In this document: one piece after another, positions 46,825 through 55,730 of the stretch
Layout: each line of letters starts with the position of its first letter
Position numbering within the stretch: the stretch's first letter is position 1
Source of the DNA: NORP309 sp964352735
GTDB taxonomy: Bacteria; Pseudomonadota; Gammaproteobacteria; Xanthomonadales; Marinicellaceae
NCBI GenBank assembly: GCA_964352735.1
Contig: CAYGTC010000023.1
Location: forward strand, 1 to 59,134
DNA: 59,134 bases
Direction: 5' to 3'
Translations under genes and position numbers: made by a program
Notes under the pieces: model-generated
Told to the model about the DNA's origin: nothing
Databases searched by the model: none
What the model saw: only the letters and a program-made list of their open reading frames with translations

Positions 46825-48347
46825 GGAATCTTACTTTATTATTACTATTAATCACGTCGACTATTTATGGGCAAGAGTGTGATGTACTGAATCCTGTCAA
46901 CACCAGTGGTTCTATTGTCTTGGGTAATGGAACGGCCAATTCTGTAAATGCTGCGGATATTCAATCAGCATTAGATTCAGGTGGTGCGATCACATTTGAC
47001 CTTGGCCCTAACCCATCTGTGATTGACTTAACTACAACATTGTTTGTGACACGTGATGTCGTGATTGACGGAGGAGATTTGGTGACCCTTAATGGCATGA
47101 ATCAGCATCGAATTTTTCAAATAGAAAACCCCAATAATAATGACTATACATTTACCCTGCAAAATATACAGTTGATCAATGGTAACAGTGGTGCATCAGG
47201 AGACCTTTCAAACAGCGGTGGTGCCATATTTAAACCTTCAGGAGGCCCATGGCAAGCGGTCAATTTACAAGTAGTTAATGTCACGTTTGATAATAATCAC
47301 GCTGTGCAGGTTCATCAAGATGGTGGAGGGGGAGCGATCTATGTTGTTGGTATGAATGATGTTTTTATCAGTGGTTCGCATTTTTTTCAAAACTCAGGCA
47401 GTAATGGCGGTGCATTTTATTCTCTGGGCAGTAAAAATATTAAAATTACCGATTCGCAGTTTGATAATAATCATGCCACTGGCAACAATGGCAATCCAGG
47501 CAATGGTGGTAATGCCGGTGCAATTGGTGTAGATGGCGCAGAGCGAAGTATCAGCATTTGTCGCAGTCAAATCATTAATAACACCGCCAATGCTTTTGGT
47601 ACTGGCTTTTTTTCAGTCATGTATGATCAAGATAGCCTGAGTGCATTTGTTGATACTACGTTTGAAAATAACATCAATGCTGGAGATTTAGGTTTGGGCG
47701 GCGGTGCTTATTTACAAGGTGGGCCATTCATCATTCAGCGCAGTTCTTTTATTGCAAATCAAGCACCCGGAGCTGGTGGATTATTTTTTGGGCCAAATGC
47801 CAATGGTACTTTTATTAACAGTACCATTTATGGGAACATTGCTACCCAAAGTCTGGCGGGTGGTATGGCCATTGACAGCAGTGCAATACTTGATATGAAT
47901 CATCTGACGATTGTTGGCAATGAAGCGCTATGCCCTGTGTGTTTTGCTGCTGGTATTTCTTTGAGTCAAAACAACTCTGTTACCATGAGTAATACCATAT
48001 TGGCCAATAATGTTGGTGGTAATGAATTCAATCCTTGGAATATACGTTTTTCTGTGTCTGACGGAGGGGGTAATATACAATTTCCCGAGCTTCGCCCAAA
48101 TGGTCAAGCTGAACCGCCAGCCACTGCGTCTGTGATTTGGGCTGATCCCTTATTAAGTGATCCAACTGATAATGGGTCATATACCCCAACAATGGCTCTG
48201 AATGCCAACAGTCCTGCAATTGATGTGGCAAATAATGATAACACAACAGCCTCTGATCAGCGAGGAGTCAGTCGCTATATGGGTTCTGATATCGGTGCCT
48301 ATGAGGTTGCCGGTCCAGACATCATTTTTAAGTCGGGTTTTGAATAA
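46821..48347 (+). CDS. Secreted beta-helix protein with choice-of-anchor Q domain and IFxxGFE tag
   Basis: I choose ATG 46821 because it places the signal peptide MRNLTLLLLLITSTIYGQ at the N-terminus; the frame is open further upstream but that part is duplicated non-coding DNA. The 508-residue product shows right-handed parallel beta-helix turns of the polymorphic outer membrane type (VTFDNNHA, SGGAIF, GGGAIYV, SQFDNNHATG, SSFIANQAPGAGGL). A choice-of-anchor Q type end follows (DGGGNIQ...ADPLLSD...SYTPTMALNANSPAID...DQRGVSR...DIGAYE), then IIFKSGFE. It is probably exposed on the cell surface or released. The IFxxGFE ending matches those at 916 and 24525. Confidence 0.82.
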   Translation: MRNLTLLLLLITSTIYGQECDVLNPVNTSGSIVLGNGTANSVNAADIQSALDSGGAITFDLGPNPSVIDLTTTLFVTRDVVIDGGDLVTLNGMNQHRIFQIENPNNNDYTFTLQNIQLINGNSGASGDLSNSGGAIFKPSGGPWQAVNLQVVNVTFDNNHAVQVHQDGGGGAIYVVGMNDVFISGSHFFQNSGSNGGAFYSLGSKNIKITDSQFDNNHATGNNGNPGNGGNAGAIGVDGAERSISICRSQIINNTANAFGTGFFSVMYDQDSLSAFVDTTFENNINAGDLGLGGGAYLQGGPFIIQRSSFIANQAPGAGGLFFGPNANGTFINSTIYGNIATQSLAGGMAIDSSAILDMNHLTIVGNEALCPVCFAAGISLSQNNSVTMSNTILANNVGGNEFNPWNIRFSVSDGGGNIQFPELRPNGQAEPPATASVIWADPLLSDPTDNGSYTPTMALNANSPAIDVANNDNTTASDQRGVSRYMGSDIGAYEVAGPDIIFKSGFE

Positions 48348-48366
48348 AAGATTTGCTTTTAGTAAT

Positions 48367-48882
48367 TTAAAGGTTTGTCATTTCTGCTAATGCCCTACAC
48401 TCTGTATCGGCTTTTTTAATTAACTTAGGAATTCTAAAATTCCCATGCATTGCCAAGATACAAAATTGAGCTTTATCCAGCTCCATGCCGATGCTGGTGA
48501 TATACAATGGCTTTTTACTCTTTCCTCTGACTATTTCATGTTTTGCTGTGATGGCACGAAAAGGATTTTTAGCAACACCAATAACATTCACTTCTCCATT
48601 CAATGCATCAAACAAATGTTTGCCTAAACCGGGTTCTTTAACACCATCTAAATAAACATAACCGTCAATCACAATGGTATCAGGGGATAAATTGTGTTCA
48701 TCCAGCAATTTCAAAATACAAGGTAATTCTCGTTTATAAAACGCACCGGATTGATAATCTTGAATACCTCCCAAATGCGTTTTATAAACAGCTACTTCTT
48801 TGTCATCAGCCCAATCATTGAACAAAACACCAGCAATATAAGCATTGTTATCTGAATAATGTACATCAATTGCTAACATCAT
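48367..48882 (-). CDS. Endonuclease V-like protein
   Basis: A 171-residue protein resembling short endonuclease V homologues: LAIDVHYSD (metal-binding D6), DYQSGAFYKRELPCILKLL, IVIDGYVYLD, VIGVAKNPF, RGKSKKPLYITSIG and FRIPKLIKKAD. Endonuclease V cuts DNA or RNA near deoxyinosine or inosine. It is shorter than the E. coli enzyme but has its main core motifs. Its start overlaps the stop of the preceding gene by four bases, so it is the last gene of a minus-strand operon. Confidence 0.75.
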   Translation of the reverse strand: MMLAIDVHYSDNNAYIAGVLFNDWADDKEVAVYKTHLGGIQDYQSGAFYKRELPCILKLLDEHNLSPDTIVIDGYVYLDGVKEPGLGKHLFDALNGEVNVIGVAKNPFRAITAKHEIVRGKSKKPLYITSIGMELDKAQFCILAMHGNFRIPKLIKKADTECRALAEMTNL

Positions 48883-49709
48883 AACTCTATAATATCCGAT
48901 GAAAAACGTTCAACCTTGGATGTCAATACACTATTAAGCAACAAATATTTTTGCCCTTTTGCAAAACCGCCTCCAATATAACATGCTTTTAATGAAGGGA
49001 AATTTTTACCAGACAAAAAATCATCAGGACAGATATAACCCGATTCATTTTTATTATTTTCATCATCACAACGCAAATCCAAATATAAACACTCCAAAGC
49101 TGGATAGAAGGATCCCAATAAATGATTTAATGTGTTTTGACTAATCAATCCTCCATTTATGCCAGTAACTTGATCATCTAACTGTACTGATAAATTTGTT
49201 AACTTATCTAAATTAATATTATCATCAAGTTCAAAATGACCTCCAAGATCAAGTTCAATTATCATGTGGTTATTTTGCAATAATCTAGTGACATTTCCAA
49301 TTTTTCCATACATACAATGTGAGTTACTATAAAGCTCCCAAATCCCCAATGATAAAGATTTTAATTTTGGAAACGTAACTTTTTCAATAGCCCCAGTAAT
49401 ATCTCGATAATCCACACCTGAATTATTTGTGTAGCATGAATCACCAATACATAAAACCTCTACTTTATTCACATAATTAGAATGAGCAAATTCAAAGATT
49501 AAATCATAACCACCTTGCCCCATTAAAAAATGGAATTCGTTGACCTCATCTGGAATTTTTAATATCCTTTTTCTACCTGCCCACGGCTTTGAAGGCACTC
49601 CAAATACACAAAAGTTATATTCCTTTCCTGTGTTATCATTAATACCTTGTTCATGACACCTAATATCATTCGGTAAATTTAAAAACACCCTGTCAAATTC
49701 ACTTAGCAT
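48879..49709 (-). CDS. LRR-like protein of unknown function
   Basis: I prefer ATG 49709 (CAGGG seven bases upstream) over GTG 49730. The product of 276 residues contains leucine-rich-repeat-like strands (VEVLCIGD, FPKLKSLSLGIWEL, MIIELDLGGHFEL, LTNLSVQLDD, ALECLYLDLRCDD, FPSLKACYIGGGF). It recalls the STM4015 group of LRR-like proteins. Its role is unknown; LRR scaffolds usually bind proteins. The overlap with the endonuclease V-like gene indicates coupled translation. Confidence 0.6.
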   Translation of the reverse strand: MLSEFDRVFLNLPNDIRCHEQGINDNTGKEYNFCVFGVPSKPWAGRKRILKIPDEVNEFHFLMGQGGYDLIFEFAHSNYVNKVEVLCIGDSCYTNNSGVDYRDITGAIEKVTFPKLKSLSLGIWELYSNSHCMYGKIGNVTRLLQNNHMIIELDLGGHFELDDNINLDKLTNLSVQLDDQVTGINGGLISQNTLNHLLGSFYPALECLYLDLRCDDENNKNESGYICPDDFLSGKNFPSLKACYIGGGFAKGQKYLLLNSVLTSKVERFSSDIIEL

Positions 49710-49767
49710 AACCGACCCTGAAAAAATCACAATTTATTTTTTGTTCTGTCACGTATTGCCCCTCCAT

Positions 49768-50274
49768 TTATTCTGGATGCTTGATCCCTAACTTCTTTTC
49801 AATATCCCACTGGTTACTGAAACCTGCATCAAATTCACAAAACATGGGCTTAGAAACCAACTCGTTCCACTCATCTTCATTCAACATGCCACATGATCCA
49901 ATAAACCAATTTGGCTTGGCATCACTGAAATATAAATCGAATTTAGCATCACCAATACTGAGATAATCATCAGAAACATCAAAAATCATTCCATGATACT
50001 CAAAATCAAACCATTTCAAAAAAGTTTCAAAACATGATGTATCAATATCTGGCATATCTTTTCCATAAAATTGCAAGCTTAGAAACTGATCAAAAACTTT
50101 TTTATATCGTTTATTCGCCTTTAAATATGCTATGCATTGACTTTTATCTTGTAAATCAGGAACCAACACTACATAGTTGTCTTGAATCCAGTCATATTCA
50201 TCACCATAGGCTAATAATTTTTTTAAGAAAATCTTTTGCCTCAATATCAGTTGTGATCTATTAATCGTTTCCAT
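49768..50274 (-). CDS. Hypothetical protein (168 aa)
   Basis: A soluble, aromatic-rich, acidic protein (YDWIQDNYVVLVPD, FLKWFDFEYHGMIFDV, KFDLYFSDAKPNWFIGSCG). I recognise no family. Its size, acidity and place in a string of small orphan genes are like those of immunity-type proteins, but no partner toxin is visible. It lies 58 bases before the LRR-like gene. Confidence 0.55.
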   Translation of the reverse strand: METINRSQLILRQKIFLKKLLAYGDEYDWIQDNYVVLVPDLQDKSQCIAYLKANKRYKKVFDQFLSLQFYGKDMPDIDTSCFETFLKWFDFEYHGMIFDVSDDYLSIGDAKFDLYFSDAKPNWFIGSCGMLNEDEWNELVSKPMFCEFDAGFSNQWDIEKKLGIKHPE

Positions 50275-50342
50275 TTTATGTTCTCCTGCTTGTAATTTTA
50301 TTTTACTTCTGGGGTTTTCGCTCTATTTTATCTATATTTTTA

Positions 50343-50909
50343 TCAAACAATCGGTTTTGTTAAACAGTCAATATCCATTGTACTCGAGTAAATTTCATTG
50401 AGTTGATCAAAAAGCATTTTCAACAGTTGATCTAAATCGAGTTCCTGTTTTTGAAATACAGCTGTATCAAGATAAGCCTTTCGCCTTTTAAAGTTCAACA
50501 CTCTTTTACGATGATTAAAGGTATATTTTATTTTCAATAACGGTTGTTTTTTAAAAATAATCTGAGCTTGGTATCCTCTTTCATGATCATCGATACCAAA
50601 ATAATGGATTTCATAATGATGATTTTCATTGATAAAACAGTTACTGTTTTTGCTAAATCGAGACTTAATTTCTCCTTGGTTAATACAGCCAGTATTGATA
50701 CCATAATCATTCACCAATGTGCATTGCATCAGTTTTTTCTTCATTTCTTTGGAGTAAGACAGCTTCCCCAAGTGATATTTGTATAAAAAAGACAAAACCA
50801 GTTTTAATATATCGTTTGCAGCTGGATCAATAAACTTATAATTGACGTCAAAAAAAGAGATACCTGAACATTTCATGCTATTGAAATGATCATCAATATA
50901 CATTCTCAT
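50343..50909 (-). CDS. Hypothetical protein (188 aa)
   Basis: A soluble protein rich in lysine and aromatic residues (NDILKLVLSFLYKYHLGKLS, FNHRKRVLNFKRRKAYLDTA). No family recognised. Its ATG overlaps the stop of the 91-aa gene in an ATGA junction, so it is translationally coupled to it. Confidence 0.55.
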   Translation of the reverse strand: MRMYIDDHFNSMKCSGISFFDVNYKFIDPAANDILKLVLSFLYKYHLGKLSYSKEMKKKLMQCTLVNDYGINTGCINQGEIKSRFSKNSNCFINENHHYEIHYFGIDDHERGYQAQIIFKKQPLLKIKYTFNHRKRVLNFKRRKAYLDTAVFQKQELDLDQLLKMLFDQLNEIYSSTMDIDCLTKPIV

Positions 50910-51181
50910 TGTACCTGTATTTTCAATCTTGAAATATAAAGTCCTACCGCCACCATCCCTGATGTCATTCCACTCAAGCCATATTCGATGAGATCTGTTG
51001 TTGATATAGAAAATGTCTTTAAATCATCATAAAAGCACAAAAAATCTAATCTATCCAGTTCTTGATCAGTAAATGAATAATCGTGCACAAGCTTTAATGG
51101 TTGACTATAAAGATCATCAAGTCTTTTCTTCTCTTGAGCAATAATGGCTTTATGCGCGAGCTTTCTTGATTTTTCAGTCAT
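50906..51181 (-). CDS. Small hypothetical protein (91 aa)
   Basis: A basic helical N-terminus (KSRKLAHKAIIAQEKKRLDD) is followed by an acidic/aromatic middle and a hydrophobic end (GLSGMTSGMVAVGLYISRL) that could be a membrane segment. No family recognised. Coupled to the downstream 188-aa gene by a four-base overlap. Confidence 0.5.
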   Translation of the reverse strand: MTEKSRKLAHKAIIAQEKKRLDDLYSQPLKLVHDYSFTDQELDRLDFLCFYDDLKTFSISTTDLIEYGLSGMTSGMVAVGLYISRLKIQVQ

Positions 51182-51219
51182 TTTAATTGCCTAATATAAC
51201 CATTGCGTTGAACTAAAAA

Positions 51220-51537
51220 TCACTTATACAATTTATAGAATTTGAAAGGCTTTGGCCAATCTTCACGTGGTTTGAATGCAATGGCCACTTCTTGATTATC
51301 CAAAGCAGATTCTGTCAAAACCACACAATCATCAAATGTTTTGGCACTAGCAAACTCTTTATCGTTGACTTTACAGATGACTTTATAAAATGGGCCAGAA
51401 ACCCATTGCTTTATTTCTGAAAAATCCTGAAATTTCAAATAAGCAGCCAGCGATGCATGAGATGCAGCTAAAATTGCATATCCTTCAGGTACTGAATCTT
51501 TAATTAAAATGTACATTTTCATATTGTTTAACTCCAT
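51220..51537 (-). CDS. PTH2-like (peptidyl-tRNA hydrolase type 2 fold) protein
   Basis: A 105-residue protein with the PTH2 layout: MYILIKDSVPEGYAILAASH, ASLAAYLKFQ, KVICKVNDKEF, DDCVVLTESALDNQEVAIAF and a C-terminal KPFKFYKLYK. PTH2 enzymes release tRNA from peptidyl-tRNA in archaea and eukaryotes; the bacterial versions are mostly uncharacterised. It starts three bases after the preceding gene stops, so they form one transcript. Confidence 0.7.
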   Translation of the reverse strand: MELNNMKMYILIKDSVPEGYAILAASHASLAAYLKFQDFSEIKQWVSGPFYKVICKVNDKEFASAKTFDDCVVLTESALDNQEVAIAFKPREDWPKPFKFYKLYK

Positions 51538-51540
51538 ATC

Positions 51541-52317
51541 TTATTTTATTTGTATATTTCCTATGCATACAATTTGCCCACCCAATGCAATAAAATCTTG
51601 AATAGAATACTTATTGATGCATATGGCTTCATTGTTATTATCATTGACACATTGATAAACTTTTCCTGAAGGTTGATACTTTTTTTTACGAAAATACCTC
51701 AAGGCAAACTTGTCATTTTTGTCATCAATCCTTAAAAACTTTGGCACTACTAAATTTTTTTCACCAGTTTCTTTGTTTACTCTATTCATTACAATGGATT
51801 GCAAAGCTTCTACATTTTCAATTCGCTTCTCATATTTATTTAACTCAATCAAATATAACTGTTGAGGATTCTTTATATCAAATAAACATATTATTTTGAT
51901 TTCAAGACCTAAATCTGAATGTATAAAATCATAAAAAAACTCAGAGTTAGCTTCAGATTTCAGTTTTATAATATATCCACCAATGCTGTTCATGGGTTTA
52001 TTTTGTAATCTGAGTTTTCTTTGAGATAAATAAATGCCATATTTTTGCTCTACCAATTCAAATATTTCCTCTGCGATCTCTTCCCCAAATTCTCGACGGA
52101 TTTGCTGACGTCTTTTCTCTTTGCCAATGACATGCCTTGCCATTAATACCAGACCACCAAATGATGCACGTGTACCAGCAAAAACTGTCATTTCAAGAAC
52201 AACGCCCCTTGTTGGCTTTATTTCAGCAGTATATTCGTACTTGCCATTTTGAACTTTCCACTTCATCCCTATAGGATCTCTTCTCAAAACTGTAATTTTT
52301 TGATGTGATTTATTCAT
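51541..52317 (-). CDS. Hypothetical protein (258 aa), first gene of the accessory operon
   Basis: A basic soluble protein beginning MNKSHQKITVLRRDPIG. KYEYTAEIKPTRGVVLEMTV looks like beta strands; a helix rich in R and E follows (KRRQQIRREFGEEIAEEIFE). The C-terminal half includes DDKNDKFALRYFRKKKYQPS and a final beta strand GGQIVCIGNIQI. No family recognised. A fragment of a close relative lies at 46203-46248, so the gene once existed in at least two copies here. It is followed three bases later by the PTH2-like gene. Confidence 0.6.
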   Translation of the reverse strand: MNKSHQKITVLRRDPIGMKWKVQNGKYEYTAEIKPTRGVVLEMTVFAGTRASFGGLVLMARHVIGKEKRRQQIRREFGEEIAEEIFELVEQKYGIYLSQRKLRLQNKPMNSIGGYIIKLKSEANSEFFYDFIHSDLGLEIKIICLFDIKNPQQLYLIELNKYEKRIENVEALQSIVMNRVNKETGEKNLVVPKFLRIDDKNDKFALRYFRKKKYQPSGKVYQCVNDNNNEAICINKYSIQDFIALGGQIVCIGNIQIK

Positions 52318-52497
52318 GACTTTTAATTAAAAATTTCTTGTATTATTTATAGATTTTAATGTTCAATAATTTAATTGAGCTAACTATTGAATATAAAAAA
52401 CCAATTGATGATATAACAAAAAAACAAGTACAGAAAGAAACAATAAAACACTTATTAAATTGATTTTTTCATGCCAGTCTCTCTACTAAAATCATTA

Positions 52498-53253
52498 TTA
52501 AAAACCCTTATAAATACCCTGATAATCATCGTCTGCATCTCTTCCGCTTAAGCCATATTTTACATTTGACTCAGGTGACATATAAGTCCCAAAAATACGA
52601 TCCCAAACCATAAAAACAGCAGAAAAATTCACATTTTGGTGCCGATCATCTCGACTGTGGTGCATGCGATGGTTAGCTGGTGAATTAAACCATTTGTCAA
52701 AGCCTTTTATTTCACCAATTAAATTCGTATGTATCCACCCTTGGTAATGAAATACAAACAGCTGAAACCCCAATACCATAAGCGGTTCTAATCCCAATAA
52801 AATCCATGGCATATAAAACCAAGGTGCAATTAACATATTCAATGCATTCACACGATATGCCAATGGAATATTGTAACTGATAGCAGTGTGATGCGTACCA
52901 TGGTAGAGTTTCCAGAGTAATGGCAATTTATGTGCGATTCGATGCTCCCAATAATAACTCAAGTCGCAAGCAATCAGTGCCAGTGGCATAGCAAACAAAA
53001 CCCCATCGATGTCGAAAATAGCATACTGACCAACACTTTGATAAATCACATGCCAATAAGGGGCGGTGATCATGTACATCAAAAAATTTGGCACTATTGT
53101 GCTCAAGGAAATCATTTTTTGTCGCTTGAGATTACAATCAAGCGCTTCTAGCTGCCATTCTTTGATGCCCAATACAATAGCAAAGGTGATAAACATACCA
53201 ATCAACAGGCTAAAAACCAATGACAGTAAATATGTATCAGTTAAATCAGCCAA
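52498..53253 (-). CDS. Fatty acid hydroxylase / sterol desaturase-family membrane enzyme
   Basis: A 251-residue membrane protein with hydrophobic segments at about 8-30, 50-72, 78-98 and 140-168. The histidine clusters of the family are all present: HRIAH (104-108), HGTHH (118-122), HTN near 175 and HRMHH (195-199), which would bind a diiron centre at the cytoplasmic face. Family members hydroxylate, desaturate or cleave lipids with oxygen, including alkylglycerol monooxygenases. Its start overlaps the stop of the radical SAM gene by 8 bases. It is the last gene of the seven-gene operon, and nothing else on this strand follows closely. Confidence 0.87.
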   Translation of the reverse strand: MADLTDTYLLSLVFSLLIGMFITFAIVLGIKEWQLEALDCNLKRQKMISLSTIVPNFLMYMITAPYWHVIYQSVGQYAIFDIDGVLFAMPLALIACDLSYYWEHRIAHKLPLLWKLYHGTHHTAISYNIPLAYRVNALNMLIAPWFYMPWILLGLEPLMVLGFQLFVFHYQGWIHTNLIGEIKGFDKWFNSPANHRMHHSRDDRHQNVNFSAVFMVWDRIFGTYMSPESNVKYGLSGRDADDDYQGIYKGF

Positions 53254-54790
53254 TACTTTTCAAGTGCAATTTTTGTTTGATAGCTAAAGCAGTTTTTTCA
53301 TGGTCACCATAAATTTTAGGTTTGTCTTGCCAAGAATCATTCATTCGTAATCTGGTGTTATACTCACAAAAAGACAGTAGTTTACCATCTGTGGTCATAA
53401 TGTGATGACAACAATGAGAAACTCGATCCAAGTCATAATTATATTGATCCATAAATGGTTTAATTGCTACACCAAAAACATCACATGGCCTGATCATCTT
53501 TTTGCCAATGGCAGTAACCATTTTGCTGAACCACTTTTTCTTACCACTGCCAATGACCGAGTGAATTTCCTTTTTATCCAAAATGGTTTTGTAAGCCACT
53601 TCATTCATTACTGCATTCAAGTCAATCTTTTGTGTGATGTTAAACAACAAACCAAAGCGCCTGGCAAACAATGTCGTCCAGCCACAATTGGGGTGGGAGC
53701 ATGGAATGGGTGTAAAGTCCTTAAGCTTAAGTTTTTCAGGCATTGCATCAGCTAAAGCATGGACTACAGTAGATAATGTTGGCCTTTTCTTGCCATTATT
53801 GGGTAACTGATACCTGCCTGTATAAAAAGTCGGTAAAAAACCAATCAGTCGAATATGCTTGTATTTTAATCCCTGTTTCATTACCCAACTGATTTCATCT
53901 TCGCTTAAGTCCTGAGCCACTGTCATGGTCAATTGCATACAAATCTTATATTTTGCCAATGTTTTGATCGCTTTTTCGCGCACTTTAAGGGTATTGGCTC
54001 TTCTTAATGCCGAATTGGTTACCTTTTCACCTCCGTCAAATTGAAGTAATACTAACAATTTGTCTCTCATGGATTTCAATGATTGAGCAACCTGTTTTTT
54101 TGAAATTTCAAGTCCATTGGTTGGCAAATAAATTTTACCGATGCCATTTTGATCATATAGCCACTTGACCATATCCCAAAATTGCGGGTGTATTGTGGCT
54201 TCCCCTCCTGTGACTTGAATAGAATCAATAAAGGATTTGTCCTCAATCAATTGCATAATATGGTTTTTAAATTGATCAATGGGTAAGATTCTATCGCCAG
54301 ATGCATCCGCATAACAGACTCTACAAGCCAGATTACACGCATTAGTCACTTCCACCAATACCGTACAAGACTTATTTAATAATTGAGAAGCATAGTTATC
54401 AGGCTTAGTGCTACATGATTTTTTCGAGGGCCCACAACAAGAAGAATATTCAGGAATATAAAACTCATTATCCTTATTGTACTTCTTTCCCCAAGCATCT
54501 TTATTTGATAAATGATAAAAGTTGGCATCATTCTCAATCAGATTAATTGAACTGCCATGATCATTACAAATACTCTTAATCCATACTTTACTATTATCCT
54601 CATAAATCACCGCTTGGCTGTGTGCCAAACAATGTTCACAGACACTAATTGTGGTTTTATAAACATGGTACTGCTCAAGTAACTCAAATTTATCGATGAC
54701 TTGTTGTAATGAGTATTCATGTAACTCAGCACTCATTGTTTCAAGCTGATCCTTAACAGATTGATCTGAAGGACTTTGTAAATTATGCAT
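53246..54790 (-). CDS. Multi-cluster radical SAM enzyme of the MJ0619/tetraether-synthase-like group
   Basis: A 514-residue protein. CNLACRVC (C152, C156, C159) binds the radical SAM cluster; VTGGEA (195-197) is the SAM-binding GGE. Ahead of the core are CEHC (C51, C54) with CNDHG (C75), and a CC...C set (C118, C119, C126). Behind it are PCSHPNC (C364, C369), RPCDVFG (C436), HCCHH (C460, C461) and SFCEYN (C475), enough for auxiliary iron-sulfur and rubredoxin-like centres. This layout is that of the MJ0619 family, which includes the archaeal tetraether synthase Tes that joins lipid chains through carbon-carbon bonds. Here the substrate is unknown. It overlaps both neighbours by 8 bases in an operon of membrane and lipid-type enzymes. 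Confidence 0.85.
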   Translation of the reverse strand: MHNLQSPSDQSVKDQLETMSAELHEYSLQQVIDKFELLEQYHVYKTTISVCEHCLAHSQAVIYEDNSKVWIKSICNDHGSSINLIENDANFYHLSNKDAWGKKYNKDNEFYIPEYSSCCGPSKKSCSTKPDNYASQLLNKSCTVLVEVTNACNLACRVCYADASGDRILPIDQFKNHIMQLIEDKSFIDSIQVTGGEATIHPQFWDMVKWLYDQNGIGKIYLPTNGLEISKKQVAQSLKSMRDKLLVLLQFDGGEKVTNSALRRANTLKVREKAIKTLAKYKICMQLTMTVAQDLSEDEISWVMKQGLKYKHIRLIGFLPTFYTGRYQLPNNGKKRPTLSTVVHALADAMPEKLKLKDFTPIPCSHPNCGWTTLFARRFGLLFNITQKIDLNAVMNEVAYKTILDKKEIHSVIGSGKKKWFSKMVTAIGKKMIRPCDVFGVAIKPFMDQYNYDLDRVSHCCHHIMTTDGKLLSFCEYNTRLRMNDSWQDKPKIYGDHEKTALAIKQKLHLKSIG

Positions 54791-55496
54791 ACTTCAAACT
54801 CCACTCCAATAATTGGCTAGACACTTTATATAACCACCGACGAGAGCCAGGAAAACAATGCGCATACACATTCATGATGCGTTTGAGTTGAAATGACGAA
54901 AATTCATAATTGGCTTTCTTTTCTGCCTGCTCATGAATTGCCAATACCCTTAAGGCTTTTTGCCTTGGTAAAAGCTCAAACACAGCTTGTTTGGTGTATT
55001 GAACATGGTGCTTTTCATCCGAAAGAACAATTGAAACCGCTTTTTCCGAATAATCACTTGGTGAAAAATGGCAAGCCTCGCTGTGAAACTTCAAAGAAGT
55101 TGCAATGCGTTTTTCTAAAAAGTACAGATGTGCCATAAAATTGGCTAATTTATCCACTTTCTGATCAGTATCATCAGTTACTAATATATGAAAATCATGA
55201 GGGGTGTGTTTTTTAATCACATGATTATAGATGTCATCCATTGGCTGTTCAATAATGGGTTGATTCAGTTTCTTGATCGCTTTTCTATACAATAACACAT
55301 GCTTGTCCTCATCTTTCATATGACTCTGCATTGCAGATAAAAGCTCTACATTTTCTACATAATCGGTAGGAAAATAATCATTCACTTTATGAGGATATTC
55401 TTCACCATTGAGGTATAAATTCAATACGAATGCATGTACTTCTGGATTTCTACAGATATCTTTATGCAAATTGTGCTTAATGAAGGTAATCATCAT
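54783..55496 (-). CDS. Ferritin-like diiron protein
   Basis: A 237-residue helical protein with paired diiron-type motifs: E63xxH66 in MKDEDKHVLLY, E128 in YFLEKR, and E161xxH164 in LSDEKHHVQYTKQ. This is the four-helix ferritin-like arrangement of MiaE/AurF-type oxygenases and desaturases. No membrane segment is seen. Using oxygen, it could hydroxylate or desaturate the product of the radical SAM enzyme, or supply an oxidised intermediate; that is inference. It overlaps the radical SAM gene by 8 bases and starts one base after the stop of the small membrane protein gene. Confidence 0.75.
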   Translation of the reverse strand: MMITFIKHNLHKDICRNPEVHAFVLNLYLNGEEYPHKVNDYFPTDYVENVELLSAMQSHMKDEDKHVLLYRKAIKKLNQPIIEQPMDDIYNHVIKKHTPHDFHILVTDDTDQKVDKLANFMAHLYFLEKRIATSLKFHSEACHFSPSDYSEKAVSIVLSDEKHHVQYTKQAVFELLPRQKALRVLAIHEQAEKKANYEFSSFQLKRIMNVYAHCFPGSRRWLYKVSSQLLEWSLKYA

Positions 55497-55730
55497 TTAC
55501 CTCCATGCCATAAAACAGGCCCCAAAAAGAAAAAACACCACTATTGCAAAAATACCAAAACCAGTAAATAGTGCTCTCATACACCCTCCTTCATTACCGT
55601 AATCTTTCCTCTGTTCATAGGATTGTTGATATTCTCTGTAATTGTGATCATCCTGATGGCCATCAGACTGACCATTTGATTGGTCATCAGAAATAGGATT
55701 ATCTTGGTGATTTTTGTCATCTGTTTCCAT
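55497..55730 (-). CDS. Small single-pass membrane protein
   Basis: A 77-residue protein with a very hydrophilic, Asp/Gln/His/Asn-rich N-terminal 45 residues (NGQSDGHQDDHNYREYQQSY) and one C-terminal transmembrane segment (LFTGFGIFAIVVFFLFGACF). No family recognised. Its start overlaps the Lgt-like gene by 14 bases, and its stop abuts the ferritin-like gene. The soluble tail might dock the diiron or radical SAM enzyme to the membrane. Confidence 0.7.
   Translation of the reverse strand: METDDKNHQDNPISDDQSNGQSDGHQDDHNYREYQQSYEQRKDYGNEGGCMRALFTGFGIFAIVVFFLFGACFMAWR

Noticed and set aside
53246..54790. Naming the radical SAM gene tes
   Set aside because: Only the family layout is recognisable; the wider MJ0619 group has several functions.
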